From an uncultured bacterium (GTDB lineage Bacteria; Bacillota; Clostridia; Oscillospirales; Oscillospiraceae), in assembly GCA_947364395.1 (NCBI GenBank), contig CANASS010000014.1, positions 1-43,015 on the forward strand: 43,015 bases of DNA. Reading direction: 5' to 3'. Below the pieces are notes generated by a model. It saw only the letters and a list, made by a program, of their open reading frames with translations. It was not told the DNA's origin and searched no databases. Of this stretch, positions 39,630 to 43,015 are shown piece by piece (within the stretch, counting starts at the first letter, position 1; each line of letters begins with the position of its first letter). Made by a program: the position numbers and the translations under genes.

Positions 39630-39962
39630 CTATAGTTTGTCAACAGCGTCCGCCAGGGTATCCAAAAAGGCTTCCTCTCCCCAGGTGTTCACCTTGAAAA
39701 ACATGGCCTGACTGCCCCCGGCGGTGATGGCGGTGAGATGGAGCCGGTCACCTTCCCCCGCCAGGGTGAGGGACAGGGCCACCCGGTTTCCACCCAGGGC
39801 GCTGTACCGCTCATACATTCGGACTGCTGCCCGGACGGAGCCGATGGTGAAGTCGGAGGAGTCTTCCAGGGTGGCGGACATACTGCCGTTCAATATGGCC
39901 TGGTCCAGCTTCCACAACATCTCGTCAAAGTCGCCGGTGAGGGCGCGTTCCAACTTTGCCAT
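39630..39962 (-). CDS. DUF6054-like small protein in the aro operon
   Basis: The 110-residue protein starts MAKLERALTGDFDEMLWKLD and ends TWGEEAFLDTLADAVDKL. A middle block, AITAGGSQAMFFKVNTWGEE, and YSALGGNRVALSLTL look conserved; the pattern matches my memory of DUF6054, whose function is unknown. No membrane or signal segment is seen. AAAGGAG is 8 bases before the ATG. It sits between aroF and aroB with gaps of 18 and 12 bases, so it is co-transcribed and under the same leader. Confidence 0.8.
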   Translation of the reverse strand: MAKLERALTGDFDEMLWKLDQAILNGSMSATLEDSSDFTIGSVRAAVRMYERYSALGGNRVALSLTLAGEGDRLHLTAITAGGSQAMFFKVNTWGEEAFLDTLADAVDKL

Positions 39963-39980
39963 GACTTGCGCTCCTTTCTG

Positions 39981-41003
39981 TTACACCAATTTTTTTCCCA
40001 TGAGCTCAATGAGCGGATTCAGCCTGCCCATCAGGTGCCGGAACTTCTCAGGCGTCAGGGACTGGGCCCCGTCGCACTTGGCGCAGGGCGGGTCGTTGTG
40101 GACCTCCACCATCAGGCCGTCCGCCCCCACCGCCACGGCGGCCATGGCCAGGGGCTCCACCATCCAGTACATCCCGGCGGCGTGGGAGGGGTCCACCACA
40201 ATGGGCAGGTGGCTCATCCGCCGGATGGCCGGGATGGCGGACAGGTCCAGGGTGTTGCGGGTGTAGGTCTCGAAGGTGCGCACCCCGCGCTCGCACAAAA
40301 TCACGTTCTCATTGCCGGCGGCCATGATGTACTCCGCCGACATGATCCACTCCTCATAGGTGTTGGACAGGCCCCGCTTGAGCAGCACCGGCTTGGACAG
40401 CCTGCCCACCTCTTTCAAGAGGTCGAAATTCTGCATGTTCCGGGCGCCGATCTGCACCAGGTCCACCTTCTCCTCAAACAGCTCGCAGTACCGGGGGGCC
40501 ATGATCTCGGACACGATGGGCAGGCCGGTGTCCGCCTTGGCCTCCAGCAGCAGCTCCAGGCCGCCGGTGCCCATGCCCTGGAAGGAGTAAGGGGAGGTGC
40601 GGGGCTTGAACGCTCCCCCCCGGAGCAGGGCGGCTCCCGCCTCCTTCACGTCCCGGGCCACGCCGGTGATTTGAGCCTCGCTCTCTACCGAGCAGGGCCC
40701 CGCGATGACGGTGAATTTGTCCCCGCCGCCTATGGGCGCACCGGACACGTCCACCACCGTATCCTCCGGGTGGAACTTGCGGTTGGCCTTCTTGTAAGGC
40801 TCCTGCACCCGCATGACCCGCTCCACGTCGTCGTTCATGGACAGCTTGCCCATGTCGATGTGGGCGGTATCCCCCACCAGCCCCAGAATGGAGCAGCCCA
40901 CGCCGTTGGTGACCCCCGCCTTGACGCCGTGGTCCCGCTCCAGGCTGGCCGCCAGCGCTTGAATTTTTTCCTGGCTGACGCCGGGCTTCATTACGATTAC
41001 CAT
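39981..41003 (-). CDS. aroF: 3-deoxy-7-phosphoheptulonate (DAHP) synthase, type I-beta with ferredoxin-like domain
   Basis: DAHP synthase joins PEP and erythrose-4-phosphate, the entry step to the shikimate pathway. The 340-residue protein has an N-terminal ferredoxin-like regulatory domain at about 1-70 (VIVMKPGVSQEKIQALAASL), as in Thermotoga-type enzymes that are inhibited by Phe and Tyr. The catalytic barrel carries VIAGPCSVES, GGAFKPRTSPYSFQG, QIGARNMQNF and VDPSHAAG, plus a metal-site Cys in the AGPC block. AAAAGGAG is 8 bases before ATG 41003, which I prefer to a longer in-frame start in the terminator region. It is the first gene of aroF-DUF6054-aroB-aroA and lies directly behind an attenuator. 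Confidence 0.96.
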   Translation of the reverse strand: MVIVMKPGVSQEKIQALAASLERDHGVKAGVTNGVGCSILGLVGDTAHIDMGKLSMNDDVERVMRVQEPYKKANRKFHPEDTVVDVSGAPIGGGDKFTVIAGPCSVESEAQITGVARDVKEAGAALLRGGAFKPRTSPYSFQGMGTGGLELLLEAKADTGLPIVSEIMAPRYCELFEEKVDLVQIGARNMQNFDLLKEVGRLSKPVLLKRGLSNTYEEWIMSAEYIMAAGNENVILCERGVRTFETYTRNTLDLSAIPAIRRMSHLPIVVDPSHAAGMYWMVEPLAMAAVAVGADGLMVEVHNDPPCAKCDGAQSLTPEKFRHLMGRLNPLIELMGKKLV

Positions 41004-41032
41004 ATAAATATCTCCTTTTTTCTCAAATAAAA

Positions 41033-41070
41033 GAGGCCCATGGTCCGCGTATACGCGGTCCATGAGCCTC
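41033..41070 (-). terminator. Attenuator terminator in the aroF leader
   Basis: In transcript order a 17-base arm (41070 down to 41054) pairs with 41049 down to 41033 around a UAUA loop: 15 Watson-Crick pairs, one G-U and one A-A mismatch. TTTTATTT follows. It ends 22 bases before the aroF ribosome binding site, so it must be bypassed for aroF expression. Confidence 0.85.
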
Positions 41071-41110
41071 CCAAAGCTGCAAATTCAGGCGGGGCCTGCC
41101 GCCCCCTCAC

Positions 41111-41206
41111 TCACGCGCCGCGCTTGAACACGCCAAAACAGCCGGACACGGTAAATCGAGTCCAGCCACGGGTAAAGGTGAAGCTGTGGGCGTTGGAACG
41201 GATCAT
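41111..41206 (-). CDS. Phe/Trp-rich leader peptide of aroF
   Basis: This 31-codon ORF starts with ATG 41204-41206 behind GAGGT (6 bases upstream) and ends with TGA. Residues 9-27 run FTFTRGWTRFTVSGCFGVF: Phe at 9, 11, 18, 24 and 27 and Trp at 15, so six of 31 codons are aromatic. It lies between the aroF promoter and the attenuator terminator. By analogy with pheA/pheST and trp leaders, a ribosome stalled at Phe or Trp codons when the charged tRNA is scarce would block the terminator. I could not find a clean antiterminator by eye; CGCGTGAG near the stop can pair only in part with the terminator arm. Confidence 0.7.
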   Translation of the reverse strand: MIRSNAHSFTFTRGWTRFTVSGCFGVFKRGA

Positions 41207-41237
41207 AGGGATACCTCGCTGATTTTGGTTGGGGACC

Positions 41238-41269
41238 CATATCACAGGCGCACAGCGCCCTGTGATATG
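41238..41269 (-). promoter_or_regulatory. 5'-terminal hairpin of the aroF leader RNA
   Basis: CATATCACAGG (41238-41248) pairs perfectly with CCTGTGATATG (41259-41269), with a further CGC/GCG inside. It would form within a few bases of the predicted start site near 41273 and may protect the RNA end or pause polymerase. Confidence 0.7.
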
Positions 41270-41279
41270 AACTTGAGAT

Positions 41280-41308
41280 ATTATATACTTTAATGGAGTA
41301 AAATGCAA
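41280..41308 (-). promoter_or_regulatory. Promoter of the aroF operon
   Basis: On the minus strand TTGCAT (41303-41308), a 17-base spacer and a perfect TATAAT (41280-41285). Confidence 0.75.
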
Positions 41309-41373
41309 GGCTTTTTTTGTCACCGGCCCCAGGGGGCAGCCGTTACTATTAGTTTGCAGGGAACAAGCACCAG

Positions 41374-41403
41374 TTAGCTTGCTACCAGCAAGCTAATTTT
41401 TTT
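41374..41403 (+). terminator. Terminator/attenuator just upstream of the mobile-element gene
   Basis: TTAGCTTGCT (41374-41383) pairs perfectly with AGCAAGCTAA (41387-41396), followed by seven T. AAAGGAGG of the next gene starts 8 bases later. No plus-strand gene lies upstream, so it is either an attenuator of this gene or a leftover at an element boundary. Confidence 0.85.
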
Positions 41404-41426
41404 ATACCTTAAAGGAGGATTCCACC

Positions 41427-42743
41427 ATGAAAAAGAAGGATGAAACCCGGTATTTCGTAACGGCGGTTGCCAGTGTCCCGGTTTATAAGTCTGCCAGCAA
41501 AACGGAAATGTACCGTATGGCTACGAAGCCCGGCTGGGGCGCGGTGGAGTGGTACAGCGCGGCGGACGACTACAAGAACCCCGTAGCCCGTGACCGCAGC
41601 GACAAGACCCAGCAACTGTGCTGTGACGAAGACACCAGCGCCAGCCTGTACACGAAGAACGGCGGCTATTTCGGGATCTTCCCCTATGAGGAAATCAACG
41701 TGAAGGAAATGCCAAAACAGGCGGCGTGCGCGGCGATCATTTACAGCGATTCTTGCGGGTATAGCATCTGGGCTGAAGACTTCAACCAGATTCACATTTT
41801 TGTTACCTACGATGTAAACGGCCTGATTGACAGCTACCGCGTGGAATACGGAGAGGACGCGCAACCCTGTGACGGGGAAACGGAAATCCGCTTTGAAGAC
41901 CTGTACCAGCAACCGGAAGGGGACTGGAAAGAAACCTATAGGGCGGAAATCCCCGGCACGGTGGAATACCAGCACAAGCAGGAAGCGGCCCGGATAGCGG
42001 AAACCGCCGGGGCAACCTGGATGGACGCAGATCAGCAGGAACAGTTCCGGCGCATCTGCAATCTGATCGACAAGATCAAAAGCGGGCGGGACTTCTACCA
42101 CATTATAAACAAGATCAACAACAACTATGAACTGGACGTGATCAACGCGGCGCGGGAGTATAAAAAGTGCTTCAATTCCGCCCAGTATGAACAACCGGAA
42201 GAAGCGGGGCACATGGAAGAACTGCGGGAATTTTACAGGAAATACGGTGATGTAACGGAAATGGACGAAGTGCCCAGCGCGGGAACGCTGGTGGCCGTGG
42301 CGGCGGGCATGATAGAGCGGGACACGGCGGCGGACGCAACCCCGGCGCTGGCCTACACGGACGATCTGGGCGTTGCACGGTGCGGGAAGTGCGGAACGGA
42401 ACTGCTGTGCAACGAAACCGGGGATATGCCGGACATGTGCCCAGAGTGCGGGCGGCGGCTGGAATACGACAGCTTCATAGAGCCAGACGGGCCGGACGTG
42501 GACAGATACCGCACAAGGGCAGACAACCAGCAGGAAGCAGGGACGGCGGCGGAAGCCGCCAGCGAGGGCCGGGAAACGGCCCTGGGCACGCCGGAAGCAA
42601 TGGCGGGCACGGATGCCACGGAAGCGGCAGGGGGCCAGCAGCCCCCGCCGCAGGCCGGGGAAATCAACCTGGGGAAGCTGTACGCGGGAACCAGACTGGA
42701 AGCCACGGAACGGGACGAAGGGAAACAGCCGGGCGGGCCGTAA
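41427..42743 (+). CDS. Hypothetical protein with C-terminal zinc ribbon, probable mobile-element cargo
   Basis: The 438-residue protein is not recognised. Residues 1-165 look like a compact domain (TRYFVTAVASVPVYKSASKT at 7-26, GIFPYEEINVKEMP). A helical part spans about 200-280. A zinc ribbon has C319, C322, C338 and C341 (CGKC...CPEC). A disordered acidic Ala/Gly tail ends in GKQPGGP. AAAGGAGG lies 8 bases before the ATG. Codon use (GAA, AAC, ACG rich) and lower GC differ from the neighbouring aro genes. With the next HTH gene it resembles accessory regions of integrative conjugative elements or phages in Oscillospiraceae. Confidence 0.75.
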   Translation: MKKKDETRYFVTAVASVPVYKSASKTEMYRMATKPGWGAVEWYSAADDYKNPVARDRSDKTQQLCCDEDTSASLYTKNGGYFGIFPYEEINVKEMPKQAACAAIIYSDSCGYSIWAEDFNQIHIFVTYDVNGLIDSYRVEYGEDAQPCDGETEIRFEDLYQQPEGDWKETYRAEIPGTVEYQHKQEAARIAETAGATWMDADQQEQFRRICNLIDKIKSGRDFYHIINKINNNYELDVINAAREYKKCFNSAQYEQPEEAGHMEELREFYRKYGDVTEMDEVPSAGTLVAVAAGMIERDTAADATPALAYTDDLGVARCGKCGTELLCNETGDMPDMCPECGRRLEYDSFIEPDGPDVDRYRTRADNQQEAGTAAEAASEGRETALGTPEAMAGTDATEAAGGQQPPPQAGEINLGKLYAGTRLEATERDEGKQPGGP

Positions 42744-42781
42744 GCGCCACGCCCGGCCAGAAGAAAGAAGGTGAAAAGGGT

Positions 42782-43015
42782 ATGGCTTGCTACACTATGC
42801 GCACGTATGAGGAAAGAACCATCATTCAAAAGATGTGGAATGATGGCGCACAGGCAAAAGAGATCGCGGACAAGCTGGAAGCCCCGCTGTCCACCATTTA
42901 TTCCGAATTACGGCGGGGGCAGGACGGAAGCCGCCTGCAAAACCAGCGGTTGCGCTATAACGCGGATCTTGCCCAGTTGCGCGTTCAGCAGTCTTTTGAG
43001 CGGCGCGGACGCAGG
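42782..43015 (+). CDS. Helix-turn-helix protein of IS30-like HTH type, cut by the window end
   Basis: The first 78 codons are present and the frame is open to the edge. The protein begins MACYTMRTYEERTIIQKMWN, followed by GAQAKEIADKLEAPLSTIYS and ELRRGQDG. That is the HTH_38 pattern found at the N-terminus of IS30 transposases and of small DNA-binding proteins in conjugative elements. No catalytic DDE part can be judged. AAGGTGAAAAGG lies before the ATG. It follows the zinc-ribbon gene by 38 bases, so both are one unit. Because similar stand-alone HTH proteins are common in these elements, a transposase is not the only choice. Confidence 0.7.
   Translation, partial: MACYTMRTYEERTIIQKMWNDGAQAKEIADKLEAPLSTIYSELRRGQDGSRLQNQRLRYNADLAQLRVQQSFERRGRR

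Noticed and set aside
41033..41273. T-box riboswitch in the aroF leader (TGGACCGCG resembles TGGNACCGCG)
   Set aside because: One base of the T-box motif is missing, the match lies inside the terminator arm itself, and no stem I motifs (AGTA, GNTG) are visible upstream. The leader ORF explains the region better.

Overview
The window is a stretch of chromosome from a high-GC, endospore-forming Firmicute, most like the Oscillospiraceae (Flavonifractor, Intestinimonas and Lawsonibacter relatives). The reasons are the GC-rich Clostridia-type gene set, spoIIR, a SpoIIQ-like M23 protein, AddAB instead of RecBCD, DUF1846 and DUF6054-like proteins, and strong AGGAGG ribosome binding sites. Nearly all of it is housekeeping chromosome. 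A probable mobile element begins near 41.3 kb and runs off the right edge.

Layout. 1-5.8 kb: lipid kinase (YegS/DagK type), azlCD amino acid exporter, an SLH-domain surface protein, rodA, and tsaE-tsaB for the t6A tRNA modification. 5.9-10.1 kb: a zinc-ribbon/SH3 membrane protein, a ThyX-like protein of unknown role, a PadR repressor with a DUF2812 membrane protein behind a three-operator promoter, an Asn/Gln-rich 51-residue protein behind a forespore-type promoter, and a small unknown protein. 10.1-14.1 kb: a barnase-like lipoprotein with its barstar, nrdR, hflX, a flavin reductase and rpmE. 14.2-21.1 kb: addBA. 21.7-29.0 kb: ferritin, M23/SpoIIQ-like protein, recG, thiI, a divergent XRE/small-protein pair and a DUF1846 protein. 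29.0-41.3 kb (all minus strand): aroF, DUF6054, aroB, aroA, a GNAT enzyme, aroC, a gamma carbonic anhydrase-like protein, pheA, aroK, aroQ, aroE, an S66 peptidase, ispE and spoIIR. 41.4 kb to the end: two genes that look like integrative-element cargo.

How the genes work together. The right third holds every enzyme from DAHP to chorismate (aroF, aroB, aroQ, aroE, aroK, aroA, aroC) plus the bifunctional pheA for phenylalanine. The first gene, aroF, follows a leader with a consensus -10, a 5' hairpin, a 31-codon peptide with five Phe and one Trp, and an intrinsic terminator just before the aroF ribosome binding site. This is the layout of ribosome-mediated attenuation by aromatic amino acids. 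addB and addA overlap and form the end-resection nuclease; recG elsewhere in the window adds branch migration. Barnase and barstar overlap as a toxin-immunity pair.

Beyond genes, the window has three members of a MITE-like family with terminal inverted repeats (2127-2290, 13085-13248, 21176-21443). It also has a family of A/T-rich CTTTCAAG hairpins at gene ends, a duplicated aroC 3' tail, and three GNATA-N18-CAYAMTR promoter-like sites upstream of sporulation-type genes. No tRNA, rRNA or CRISPR array was seen. All calls come from reading the sequence by eye; no database search was run.
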